A stretch of 37,999 nt of DNA from Clostridia bacterium (GCA_017396365.1 JAFQMD010000015.1:1-37999); one strand, 5' to 3'. Shown: positions 15,661 through 23,205, counted from the first letter of the stretch. Notes: a model not told the origin generated them from the sequence alone. Numbers and translations are program-made.

Positions 15661-16302
15661 TTATTTTACTATCTCTGCTTTCATTCCTGTCGATATCTTC
15701 GCCGCGTTAGCCTCGTCGGTATCAATATGCATTTCAAGCGTAAAAGTTGGGTCAACACGAATTAAAACGTTGTTATAAGTCGTTGCTCTTTCGTTATCAA
15801 CTCTAACTGAAACGATATCTCCGTTTTTTACACCTGCTTTTTCGGCGTCTAACGGGGACATATGAATATGACGACTTGCGATAATGCAACCCTCTTTAAG
15901 ATAGATTACTCCGCAAGGTCCAACAACTGCGATAGGCGCAGAACCTTCTATTTTTCCAGACTCCCTAATGGGTGCTTTAATTCCTAATTTAATGGCGTCG
16001 GTTGCCGAAATTTCAACCTGCGACGCTTTTCTTACAGGTCCTAAAATACGCACGTTTTCTATTGCGCGGAGTTTAAGACCAACTATGGTAACGAGTTCGT
16101 TAGACGCGAACTGTCCGCCCATGAGTTCTTTCTTTTTAGTAAGCTGATAACCCTTTCCGAAAAGAGTTTCCACGTCAGCTTGCGTGAGGTGTATATGTCT
16201 TGCGGAAACACCGATAGGCACCATATAGCCCGTTCCGCTGTCTTTTTTACTTAAACTGTCGAGAATTATTCGAGTAATTTTCTCGATTTCCATATCGTTC
16301 AT
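15661..16302 (-). CDS. pduL: Phosphate propanoyltransferase PduL (acyl-CoA to acyl-phosphate)
   Basis: The 213-residue protein carries both PduL zinc-site halves: PIGVSARHIHL (residues ~31-41) and ASRHIHMSPLDAEKAGVKNGD (~140-160). Before the first domain lies a 20-residue amphipathic helix (MEIEKITRIILDSLSKK), the encapsulation peptide that targets PduL to the lumen. It converts the acyl-CoA made by the aldehyde dehydrogenase to acyl-phosphate and recycles CoA inside the shell; with lactaldehyde as aldehyde the product would be lactyl-phosphate. AGGTGG lies 6 nt before the ATG at 16302. No acyl kinase gene is in the window, so ATP recovery must use an enzyme encoded elsewhere. Confidence 0.94.
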   Translation of the reverse strand: MNDMEIEKITRIILDSLSKKDSGTGYMVPIGVSARHIHLTQADVETLFGKGYQLTKKKELMGGQFASNELVTIVGLKLRAIENVRILGPVRKASQVEISATDAIKLGIKAPIRESGKIEGSAPIAVVGPCGVIYLKEGCIIASRHIHMSPLDAEKAGVKNGDIVSVRVDNERATTYNNVLIRVDPTFTLEMHIDTDEANAAKISTGMKAEIVK

Positions 16303-16414
16303 GGTACACCACCTAAGTAAGTTAGTTTAACTTTTTGCTAAATTTAAGCAATACAAAATAGACGATACCTAAATATCGTTTAAAATCAAGGCGTTTGCCT
16401 TAGTTCTTCGCTCT

Positions 16415-16440
16415 ATGCCCGTATAAAACTATACGGGCAT
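16415..16440 (-). other. Intergenic hairpin between BMC-H and pduL
   Basis: An 11-bp perfect stem (ATGCCCGTATA / TATACGGGCAT) with a 4-nt loop lies in the 166-bp gap between a BMC-H gene and pduL. No T run follows on either strand, so it is probably an mRNA processing or stability element that keeps upstream shell mRNA more abundant, not a terminator. Confidence 0.55.
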
Positions 16441-16468
16441 TGTTTGCGAAAAATAAGTACTGAAAAGA

Positions 16469-16747
16469 TTATTTAAGAACAGGTAAAATCTTTTCAACGT
16501 CAGAATGAGGTCTTGGAATTACGTGAGTTGCAACGAGTTCGCCGAGTTTAGCTGCGTTTGCTGCGCCTGCTTCAACTGCTGCTTTAACTGCGCCTACGTC
16601 ACCTCTAACCATAACGGTTACAAGTCCGCTACCGATCTTTTCAGTTCCTACTAAAACAACGTTTGCTGCTTTTAACATAGAATCTGCTGCTTCAACTGCT
16701 GCGGTAAGACCTCTGGTTTCAACCATTCCCAATGCTTCAAGTGCCAT
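16469..16747 (-). CDS. BMC-H hexameric shell protein (copy 2)
   Basis: The 92-residue protein is a canonical single-domain BMC-H of PduA/EutM type ([17 protein letters not shown], pore segment EKIGSG at 37-42, [14 protein letters not shown] at the C-terminus). The start at 16747 is chosen over 16774 because GGAGG precedes it and the same start is used by its twin at 17239-17517. The two differ at only seven of 92 residues, a recent duplication. Hexamers of this kind tile the shell facets, and the GSG pore is of the type that passes small polar metabolites such as propanediol. Confidence 0.95.
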   Translation of the reverse strand: MALEALGMVETRGLTAAVEAADSMLKAANVVLVGTEKIGSGLVTVMVRGDVGAVKAAVEAGAANAAKLGELVATHVIPRPHSDVEKILPVLK

Positions 16748-16800
16748 TTTTTTATCCTCCGATTTGAATTTCAATTTTATTAACTTTACCCTTGGTAAAA

Positions 16801-17163
16801 TTATTTCTTAGTTTTTCTTGCAGGAGTTTTTTTTGGAGTTTCCTGCTTTTCATCCGTTTGCTCGGTTTCTCCCCTTGCTTTTAAAAGCCTATCTCTACTC
16901 TTTTGAACTATGCGTTCAAGTTCTGGATGAGGATTTGCTATAACCGCTTTACAAACAGGTTTTTTAATTGCTCCCGCGCTTGCGGCTTCAATTGCGGCAG
17001 TAACTGCCGACACTTCTCCGCGAACGATAACCGTAACGAGCCTACCACCGAGTTTTTTCTCCCAAGTAACGAACTCAACGTCTGCTGCTTTGCACATTAA
17101 GTCGAGTGCGTCGGTTGCGGCAACCACGCCCGATATTTCAAAAAATCCAAGAGCTTTTCCCAT
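16801..17163 (-). CDS. BMC-H shell protein with basic C-terminal tail
   Basis: The 120-residue protein has a BMC-H domain (residues 1-88) followed by a ~30-residue charged extension ([15 protein letters not shown]...TPARKTKK), rich in Lys, Thr and Glu and probably disordered. The pore segment reads KKLGGR, with an Arg where its neighbours have GSG, so its pore should be more positive. It lies between the two near-identical BMC-H copies. The tail could bind cargo, nucleic acid or another shell partner such as the ParB-like protein; this is inference. SD is present (AGGAAACAG before the ATG, weak). Confidence 0.92.
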   Translation of the reverse strand: MGKALGFFEISGVVAATDALDLMCKAADVEFVTWEKKLGGRLVTVIVRGEVSAVTAAIEAASAGAIKKPVCKAVIANPHPELERIVQKSRDRLLKARGETEQTDEKQETPKKTPARKTKK

Positions 17164-17199
17164 AATCTGTTTCCTTTTTCGTTTTAAGTATTGTTCTTA

Positions 17200-17236
17200 C
17201 AGAAACGCCGTATTGCGACGTGTATAAACCGTTAAA
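17200..17236. repeat. Short dispersed repeat related to the 3185-3656 element
   Basis: This ~37-bp segment matches 3618-3654 at most positions (shared blocks AGAAACGC, GTATTGCGA, TTAAAAA). As at 3664, it directly abuts the stop codon of a minus-strand gene. It has a short hairpin core (CGC/GCG). It may be a REP-like 3' element or a remnant of the larger structured unit. Confidence 0.6.
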
Positions 17237-17238
17237 AA

Positions 17239-17517
17239 TTATTTTACGATTGGTAAAATCTTTTCTACGTCAGAATGTGGTCTTGGGATTACGTGAGTTG
17301 CAACGAGTTCGCCAAGTCTTGCTGCGTTTGCTGCGCCTGCTTCAACTGCTGCTTTAACTGCGCCTACGTCACCTCTTACCATAACGGTTACGAGTCCGCT
17401 ACCGATTTTTTCAGTTCCAACAAGTGTAACTTGAGCAGCCTTTACCATTGAGTCTGCTGCTTCGATTGCTGCGGTAAGACCTCTAGTTTCAACCATTCCT
17501 AATGCTTCAAGTGCCAT
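17239..17517 (-). CDS. BMC-H hexameric shell protein (copy 1)
   Basis: The 92-residue canonical BMC-H is the twin of 16469-16747 (about 92% identical), with the same EKIGSG pore and the same C-terminal [19 protein letters not shown] lies 9 nt before the ATG. It lies between the 104-residue BMC-H and the tailed BMC-H. The duplication probably raises dosage of the main facet protein or allows mixed hexamers. Confidence 0.95.
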   Translation of the reverse strand: MALEALGMVETRGLTAAIEAADSMVKAAQVTLVGTEKIGSGLVTVMVRGDVGAVKAAVEAGAANAARLGELVATHVIPRPHSDVEKILPIVK

Positions 17518-17562
17518 AATATTTTTTCCTCCGATTTTTTATCAAATTTATTATTTTTTTAC

Positions 17563-17877
17563 TCAGTTTTTATCCATGCCACTGAGTTTGAGCATCTTTT
17601 CCGTGTCGGTTTCAGGATTTGGAATAACGTGTTTACAAACTACGCCACCAACGCCTTTTGCCGCGTTTTCCGCCGATTCGAGCGCCGCTTTTACCGCCGC
17701 CACGTTTCCGCGAATTTTTATCGTTACGAGTAAAGGTACGGGAAGGCTTTCAGCGTTCGCCGGCTTATTTTTATCAAAATTTTCAAGCGTTACGTCCGCT
17801 GCTTTGCAAGCCGCGTCAGCCGCAACGAAAGCCGTCGTAAGACCGTAAACCTCCAAAATTCCTACTGCATTTGCCAT
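17563..17877 (-). CDS. BMC-H shell protein with loop insertion near the pore
   Basis: The 104-residue protein has a BMC-H fold (MANAVGILEVYGLTTAFVAADAACKAADV) but carries an insertion of about 10 residues (DKNKPANAESLPVP, about residues 35-48) just where other copies have the EKIGSG pore loop. It ends in KHVIPNPETDTEKML as the family does. The insertion should change or block the hexamer pore, so this copy may be a gated or closed facet tile, or a docking site. It starts 13 bp after the alcohol dehydrogenase stop. Confidence 0.92.
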   Translation of the reverse strand: MANAVGILEVYGLTTAFVAADAACKAADVTLENFDKNKPANAESLPVPLLVTIKIRGNVAAVKAALESAENAAKGVGGVVCKHVIPNPETDTEKMLKLSGMDKN

Positions 17878-17890
17878 ATCCGTTTATCCT

Positions 17891-19084
17891 TTACTTATTT
17901 ACTATTGCAATTTTTAAACCTTTCATTGCAAGGTTTGTCTTTAATGCTTCGTTAATCTCTTCAAGTGGGAACTTGTGAGTAATAAGTTCTTTAAGTGGAA
18001 GACCGATTGCCTGCGCTCTCTTTAAGAAATCAAACGTAGTTGCGTAATCTCTTAAAGTGTAAACCCAACTTCCTACTAAGGTAATTTCCTTTGAGCAAAG
18101 GTCGAAGTGTGGGTTTATAGTAGCGTCGCCACCATTGATAAAGAAACCGAGTTCGCAAAGACCACCGCCACGGCGAATCATCTTATAGATGTTTGCGTGA
18201 GCCATTGGGTTACCCGTACATTGAAAAGCAAAGTCTGCAAAGTGTCCGCCAAAAGCGTCTGCAACTGCTTTTCCGAGAGCGTCAGCGCCCTTGTGATTTC
18301 TAAAGTCAACCGACTTATCAGCGCCCATACGCTTAGCAAAGTTAAGTCTTTGTTCGTTTCCGTCAACCGCTACGATATTTTCAATACCCATAGTACGAAG
18401 AACGGCTATACAAATAAGACCGATAGGTCCGCAACCTTGAACTACTACTCTTGAATTAAAACGAAGAATACCAGTAGTCTTTGCTCTTTCAACCGCGTGA
18501 ATTAAAACTGCGCAAGGCTCTATTAAAATTCTCGAATCAAGGTCAAGGTCTGAAACGTTGAAAACGGTAGAACCCTTTCTAATTACGATATAATCTGCAA
18601 ACCAACCGTTGAACTTAACGTCGTCGTCAGGTAAAAGACCAAAAACGTCAGCCTTACCTACGTTTTGCTTATTTAAGTCGAACATAGTAATTTCAGGTTC
18701 GTCGGCAAAAATCATACAAGTTACTACCTTATCACCGACTGCAAGTGGCTTACCTGCGCTGTCTTTAACAACGTTTTTACCCATTTTTACTATTTCGCCA
18801 GTTCCTTCGTGACCTAAAACTACTGGAATAAGACCAAACGGGTCGTTTTTAAATTCGTGAGCGTCAGTTCCACAAACACCGCAACCTTCAACTTTAACTA
18901 AAATATCGTCGTCGCCTATTTCTGGAATTTTATGTTCTTGAAGTTCAAATCTTTCCTTTTCAACGAGCATTGCAACACGCGCTTTATCAGGAGCGCCTGC
19001 GCTTGCCCTAGGAGCAGACGTCGAACTACCTTTTATACCTGCAAGAATCTCTCTTACAATCGCTTCAATATTATTCGTATCCAT
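17891..19084 (-). CDS. Zinc-type alcohol dehydrogenase with N-terminal encapsulation peptide
   Basis: The 397-residue protein begins with an amphipathic helix (NNIEAIVREILAGIKG, residues 4-19) and a Ser/Ala/Pro linker, the usual form of a shell-targeting peptide. The rest is a medium-chain dehydrogenase: catalytic zinc residues in GCGVCGTDAHEF (Cys71) and GHEGTG (His92-Glu93), and a Rossmann motif VVQGCGPIGLICIAV. The four Cys of the structural zinc loop are absent. BMCs of the Pdu and GRM types usually use an iron-type PduQ for this step. Here it probably reduces lactaldehyde to 1,2-propanediol and regenerates NAD+ for the aldehyde dehydrogenase. It lies 13 bp after that gene. Confidence 0.88.
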   Translation of the reverse strand: MDTNNIEAIVREILAGIKGSSTSAPRASAGAPDKARVAMLVEKERFELQEHKIPEIGDDDILVKVEGCGVCGTDAHEFKNDPFGLIPVVLGHEGTGEIVKMGKNVVKDSAGKPLAVGDKVVTCMIFADEPEITMFDLNKQNVGKADVFGLLPDDDVKFNGWFADYIVIRKGSTVFNVSDLDLDSRILIEPCAVLIHAVERAKTTGILRFNSRVVVQGCGPIGLICIAVLRTMGIENIVAVDGNEQRLNFAKRMGADKSVDFRNHKGADALGKAVADAFGGHFADFAFQCTGNPMAHANIYKMIRRGGGLCELGFFINGGDATINPHFDLCSKEITLVGSWVYTLRDYATTFDFLKRAQAIGLPLKELITHKFPLEEINEALKTNLAMKGLKIAIVNK

Positions 19085-19097
19085 GTTACACTCTCCT

Positions 19098-20483
19098 TTA
19101 CCTTATGCAAAGACTTTCAACCATTACGCATCTTCTTGATTTTGTAAAGGTGTGCGCTGCGGTTAAGCCTTCGCCCGTTCTACTTGCAATGGTGAAAGTA
19201 CAATATCCTTCACCGCCAAAACCGAGAGCCGCATAAGACGGACCGTTTTTAACAAGTATTGCAGTATCAAGCGCTTTTGCATATTCGGTAATATGATCGA
19301 CGTTTTTACTGTGAATATGAGCAGAATGCCTATTGCCGTGTTCAAGCCAAACAGCCTTTTCAACAGCGTCCTTAAAGTCGGTCGCTCTTACGATACCGAG
19401 TATAGGCATCATAAGTTCTTCGGCAATGAGCGGATGCTCTTTTTCACCTTCAAATATTATACATCTAATGCTATCGGGGACGTTAATTCCTATCATTTGA
19501 AGAAGGGCTTTTGCGCTTCTTCCTACGCATTTTCTATTAAGTCCCTTTGGGGTTAATACGGTAGATGCGAGTTTTTCTTGAACTTCTTTAGATGCAAGAT
19601 AACATCCTTGCTCTTCTACCATATAGCGCATAAGTTCGTCGCAAACGCTGTCAACCGCAACGACTTCTTTTTCAGCAATACAAGGAAGGTTGTTGTCAAA
19701 CGTACATCCGTTTATTATATCTTCCGCTGCTTTTTTAACGTCTGCAGTTTCGTCAACGAGAGCAGGTGGATTACCTGCGCCTGCGCCGATTCCGCGTTTT
19801 CCCGAAGAAAGAACAGCCGTAACAACGCCCGGACCACCCGTCGCAACTAAAAGTTGAATATCTTTATGTTTCATCATAACGCTACTTGATTCTAAAGTAG
19901 GTTTACGAAGAGAACAACAGATATTTGCAGGTCCGCCTGCTTCTAAACTCGCTTGGTTAATCATATTAACTGCAAAGTTAGAAGTTTTGATTGCCGCAGG
20001 GTGTGGGTTAAATACAACCGTGTTGCCCGCAGCAAACATTCCTATCGTGTTACAAATAACCGTTTCACTTGGGTTTGTACACGGAGTGATTGCTCCGATT
20101 ACGCCAAACGGCCCCATTTCAATAAGCGTAAGACCTTTATCTCCCGACCATGCGGTAGTTTTGATGTCTTCCGTTCCCGGAGTCATTTCGGCAGTAAGTT
20201 TATGCTTTAAGATTTTATGACCAACGTTACCCATACCCGTTTCTTCAACGCCCATGCGAGCGAGAATTTCAGCGTTTTCGATGGTCTTCTTTCTTATATT
20301 AGCGATAACTTTTTCTCTTGCGTCGAGTGGCATTTTTTTAACGATAGCCTGAGCCTTTTTTGCCGCTTCAATGGCTACGTTCATGTCGTCGAAGATACCA
20401 AGTTCGCCTTTTGGTTCTGCTAAGTTAAGTTTTGCAACTACGTCTTTGACGATAGCAGAAACCTCACTTTCGGTAAATTTCAT
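19098..20483 (-). CDS. pduP: CoA-acylating aldehyde dehydrogenase (PduP/EutE family)
   Basis: The 461-residue protein begins with an encapsulation-type helix (residues 1-20, ESEVSAIVKDVVAKLNL) and continues as an EutE/PduP-type dehydrogenase with ITPCTNPSET, the FNPHPAAIKTS region, GAGNPPALVDETAD and the catalytic Cys268 in NNLPCIAEKE. It oxidises the toxic aldehyde with NAD+ and CoA to acyl-CoA, feeding PduL. With the aldolase next door, lactaldehyde to lactyl-CoA is the likely reaction. It lies 17 bp after the aldolase stop. Length and motifs are complete. Confidence 0.93.
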   Translation of the reverse strand: MKFTESEVSAIVKDVVAKLNLAEPKGELGIFDDMNVAIEAAKKAQAIVKKMPLDAREKVIANIRKKTIENAEILARMGVEETGMGNVGHKILKHKLTAEMTPGTEDIKTTAWSGDKGLTLIEMGPFGVIGAITPCTNPSETVICNTIGMFAAGNTVVFNPHPAAIKTSNFAVNMINQASLEAGGPANICCSLRKPTLESSSVMMKHKDIQLLVATGGPGVVTAVLSSGKRGIGAGAGNPPALVDETADVKKAAEDIINGCTFDNNLPCIAEKEVVAVDSVCDELMRYMVEEQGCYLASKEVQEKLASTVLTPKGLNRKCVGRSAKALLQMIGINVPDSIRCIIFEGEKEHPLIAEELMMPILGIVRATDFKDAVEKAVWLEHGNRHSAHIHSKNVDHITEYAKALDTAILVKNGPSYAALGFGGEGYCTFTIASRTGEGLTAAHTFTKSRRCVMVESLCIR

Positions 20484-20500
20484 TGTTGCCCCCTTAAAAA

Positions 20501-21310
20501 TTACTTTTTAAGACCAAGCTGTTCAATAACTCTTCTGGTAATTTCAGCAACTACGTCAGCGTCCGATTCCCCACCGCAATGACCGTTGCAGTTTCCACCA
20601 CAACTATGGCAACTTGCCTTTCCTTCTTTATTGTTTACGCAAATGTTTGCAGGGTGTTTACCCTTAAGACCGAATTGACGGCGAATTTCGTAAAGACGTT
20701 CAACTTGAGCCTCCGAAAGTTCCTTAGGACCGCCCAAAAGTTTAGCGTTGAACAAAAGTTTAGCGTAGAATTCAACCGATTCCATCTTGTGATATGCGTT
20801 TATAAGACTGTCAGAGAAAGTAAGCGCGCCGTGGTTAGCAAGCAAAACTGCGTCAAAGTGTTGAAGATACTTTGAAACCGCGTCTGGAATTTCGTGAGTT
20901 GACGGAGTGCCGTACTCAGCGATAGGAACGCAACCTAAAGCGATAACTGCTTCTGGCATAATAGGTTGAGTAAGTGGAATACCAGCAATAGCGAAAGACG
21001 TTGCGTAGATTGGGTGAGCGTGAACTACCGATTGTACGTCAGGTCTTTCTTTATAAACTCTCATGTGCATCTTGATTTCAGAAGACGGCTTAAATCCTGG
21101 GTTTGCTTGGATAACGTTACCGTTTTCGTCAACTTTACAGATGTATTCAGGAGTCATAAAGCCCTTAGATACGCCCGTAGGAGTGCACAAGAATTCGTGA
21201 TCGTTAAGTTTTACTGAAATGTTACCGTCGTTTGCAGCAACCATTCCTTGATTGTAAATTCTCTTACCGATTTCGCAAATCTGTTTCTTGATTTCAAATT
21301 CGTTTACCAT
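20501..21310 (-). CDS. Class II aldolase (fuculose/rhamnulose-phosphate type) with C-terminal encapsulation peptide
   Basis: The 269-residue protein has the FucA/RhaD-type core: NDGNISVK, catalytic Glu78 (PSSEIKMH), zinc ligands His97, His99 (VVHAHP) and His160 (LLANHGAL). After the core (to about 220) comes a Cys-rich linker with C234, H235, C237, C241, H244 and C245 spaced by Gly, and a final helix (DADVVAEITRRVIEQLGLKK) of encapsulation type. The reaction would be cleavage of L-fuculose-1-P or L-rhamnulose-1-P to DHAP and L-lactaldehyde, the signature step of PVM-type BMCs. It is the first enzyme gene of the operon. The exact sugar cannot be told from sequence. Confidence 0.9.
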   Translation of the reverse strand: MVNEFEIKKQICEIGKRIYNQGMVAANDGNISVKLNDHEFLCTPTGVSKGFMTPEYICKVDENGNVIQANPGFKPSSEIKMHMRVYKERPDVQSVVHAHPIYATSFAIAGIPLTQPIMPEAVIALGCVPIAEYGTPSTHEIPDAVSKYLQHFDAVLLANHGALTFSDSLINAYHKMESVEFYAKLLFNAKLLGGPKELSEAQVERLYEIRRQFGLKGKHPANICVNNKEGKASCHSCGGNCNGHCGGESDADVVAEITRRVIEQLGLKK

Positions 21311-21380
21311 GATATATCTCTCCTTTGATTGATATGTTTTTCTAAGTTTATTTTACCGCTATTGCGGATTTTTAACGTTT

Positions 21381-21818
21381 TTATTCTTCATCCCATCCAA
21401 GATAAGAAATGAGTTCGTCTAAACCCTCGCGAGTTACTGAGTCAACGAAAAATATCTTTTCGCACCCTGCAAGGCAAAGCCACTCTTTTGCAAGGCTTGG
21501 GTTTGCCCCGTCTGCATTTATCTGCGTTACGATACCGATAACTTCTCTCGTTGCCATCGCTACCGTTCCGGGCGAGTAAAGGGAGAAAGGCTCGTTCGCC
21601 GCCAAGATAAGACCTATAACGTCAACTTCGTAAGAGTAAAGCGCAAGCGCAAAACCAAACTGCTTGTCTTCGATATATTCACCCGGGGGGTCGATAATAT
21701 ACTGACTGTAATTTACGTATTGCGTTTTTTGATAAGCAATATCTTCGCCGTAAAGGGCTTGGGTTATCGTCGTCTTGCCCGCTCCGCTTCGCCCCATGAA
21801 CATTATCTTTCTTTTCAT
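21381..21818 (-). CDS. EutP/PduV family small GTPase
   Basis: The 145-residue protein has a Walker A P-loop at residues 8-15 (GRSGAGKT), a YIDPPGEY switch region and the ITQINADGA/FVDSVTREGLDEL motifs of EutP/PduV. These proteins are associated with BMC shells; PduV has been linked to compartment movement, while EutP-like members have acetate-kinase-like claims. It overlaps the PduU-like gene by one base (ATG start at the TAA/ATG junction), so translation is coupled. Together with ParA it offers two possible links to compartment dynamics. Confidence 0.88.
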   Translation of the reverse strand: MKRKIMFMGRSGAGKTTITQALYGEDIAYQKTQYVNYSQYIIDPPGEYIEDKQFGFALALYSYEVDVIGLILAANEPFSLYSPGTVAMATREVIGIVTQINADGANPSLAKEWLCLAGCEKIFFVDSVTREGLDELISYLGWDEE

Positions 21819-22195
21819 TAGGTTTTTGTAAGCCCACAGACCGTAAAGTTTAAAGTCTTTTCCGCGTACTCTAAAACGGCTTCAATCGACGAAGACACCT
21901 CGGATACCGTGCCAAGCAAAATGAGCGTTCCGCTAAACCTATCTACAAACCCTATCTCCGCAGCGCTCGCCTTTAAGGAAATATCCGCAAATACTATTGC
22001 CGATTCGGCAGGAGTAATACAAACGATTCCTATAGCGTTCTTGCTGTAATCGACGGCGGGATTAAGACCTAACTTGCGGTACATAATCGGGTCGGGATTT
22101 GCAATGACGTGCGCAAGGGTTACTTGCTTGCCCGGTACGAGTTCTTGAACTATTCTTAATTTTTCATCACTCGAAAGTATGTCTTTAAACTGCAT
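21818..22195 (-). CDS. pduU: PduU/EutS-like circularly permuted BMC-H
   Basis: The 125-residue protein matches PduU closely in motif order: RIVQELVPGKQVTLAHVIANP, KLGL, AIGIVCITPAESAIVFADISLKA, then EIGFVDRFSGTLILLG. This is the permuted BMC-H fold whose N-terminus forms a beta-barrel over the pore. PduU is a minor facet protein. It is the first gene of the operon, with a start just downstream of the strong promoter at 22272-22300. The leader is about 70 nt, with AGAGGCG 4 nt before the ATG. Confidence 0.92.
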   Translation of the reverse strand: MQFKDILSSDEKLRIVQELVPGKQVTLAHVIANPDPIMYRKLGLNPAVDYSKNAIGIVCITPAESAIVFADISLKASAAEIGFVDRFSGTLILLGTVSEVSSSIEAVLEYAEKTLNFTVCGLTKT

Positions 22196-22271
22196 AGTCG
22201 CCTCTATATATAATAATGAAAGACGAGGTTGAATTCTTGGGATTTTCGCCCATCATCCATCTTACACGCTC

Positions 22272-22363
22272 ATTATACCACACCAATATGTCAATGTCAA
22301 CACAAAACAACAAAATTTTTGTATTTTTTTTGAATTTCTTTGTTTTTAGGTGTTGTTTTGTGT
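22272..22363 (-). promoter_or_regulatory. Main BMC operon promoter with putative DeoR operator
   Basis: A consensus -35 TTGACA (22295-22300) and -10 TATAAT (22272-22277) are separated by 17 bp. A 13-bp inverted repeat flanks it upstream: ACACAAAACAACA (22300-22312) and TGTTGTTTTGTGT (22351-22363), with centres 51 bp (about five turns) apart. The first half touches the -35 box. This is a plausible looping operator for the DeoR regulator encoded in the same operon; binding is inferred. Confidence 0.75.
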
Positions 22364-22402
22364 GGTTTCATACCAAAATTTTTAAATTTTTAGTTATTTT
22401 TG

Positions 22403-22431
22403 TTGTTTTTTACCAAAAAATAGTGTATAAT
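22403..22431 (+). promoter_or_regulatory. Promoter of the PHP gene (leaderless), with an operator-like half site
   Basis: TTGTTT (22403-22408), a 17-bp spacer and TATAAT (22426-22431) are followed by 6 nt before the ATG at 22438. The -35 region (TGTTGTTTTTTA) resembles the BMC operator half site, so the DeoR regulator may also act here. Confidence 0.65.
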
Positions 22432-22437
22432 CAACTT

Positions 22438-23160
22438 ATGAATATAAAAATGGACTTACATACGCACACGATAGCGAGCGGTCATCACACGTCCGACACC
22501 CTTACGAGCCTTGCCGAAAAGGCGTCGAAAAAGGGGCTTTCATACCTTGGAATAACCGACCACGCGCCAAAAATGCAAGGTAGCGCAAACGTCAGTTATT
22601 TTAGAAATTTAAGGTATGCGGACAAGGTTTTGTTCGGTGTGAAAATGCTCTACGGCGCAGAACTAAACGTCTTGGATACGAGTGGTACTATCGACCTTCC
22701 GAAAGACGTTTTAGACGGGCTCGACTACGCTATCGCTGGGCTTCATAAACAGTGTTTTAAGCCAAAAACCAAGTACGAAAACACTCTTGCGCTTACAAAC
22801 GCAATGGAAAACGGCTACGTCGTTGCAATTTGCCACCCCGACGACCCACTCTATGAAATAGACGTAAAATCTTTGGTTTTACACGCTAAAAAAACCGACA
22901 CGATGCTCGAACTCAGTTCAGTTGGGCTTTCACCAAACGGATATAGAGGGCACGACGTTTCAAGGCTCGTTGAAATGCTTTTACTTTGCAAAAAAGAAGG
23001 CGTTTTAGTAATGCTCGGTAGCGATAGTCACGGCGCTAAAAACGTAGGCGATTTTACCAACTCTTTAAAACTACTTGAAACGCTTTCTTTCCCTAGCGAA
23101 CTTATCGTAAACTGCAATGAAGAACTCTTCATTGAACGGGTTAAAACCAAAAGAAAATAA
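22438..23160 (+). CDS. PHP-domain phosphoesterase (YcdX-like)
   Basis: The 240-residue protein has PHP motifs in order: DLHTHT (residues 5-10), the GITDHAP motif, GAELN, an AGLHKQ His, ICHPDDP and a final GSDSHG. These place it in the YcdX/HisK-type PHP phosphatase group with a trinuclear metal site. The substrate is unknown. The ATG at 22438 lies 6 nt after a -10 box with no Shine-Dalgarno. It is divergent from the BMC operon and shares its regulatory region, so coregulation by the DeoR protein is possible. The next in-frame ATG at 22450 is an alternative start. Confidence 0.87.
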   Translation: MNIKMDLHTHTIASGHHTSDTLTSLAEKASKKGLSYLGITDHAPKMQGSANVSYFRNLRYADKVLFGVKMLYGAELNVLDTSGTIDLPKDVLDGLDYAIAGLHKQCFKPKTKYENTLALTNAMENGYVVAICHPDDPLYEIDVKSLVLHAKKTDTMLELSSVGLSPNGYRGHDVSRLVEMLLLCKKEGVLVMLGSDSHGAKNVGDFTNSLKLLETLSFPSELIVNCNEELFIERVKTKRK

Positions 23161-23205
23161 TGCTTTTCGTTCAAATCGGGCATAAAAGACCATAATAACA
23201 CCACA

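Noticed and set aside
17576..17848. Plus-strand frames of 60-140 codons antisense to BMC, ribosomal and other genes.
   Set aside because: They lack ribosome sites and family motifs and follow codon bias of the opposite strand.
10782..22195. Carboxysome or ethanolamine (Eut) compartment.
   Set aside because: No RuBisCO, carbonic anhydrase or ethanolamine lyase genes; aldolase, PduP and PduL point to a sugar-phosphate BMC.
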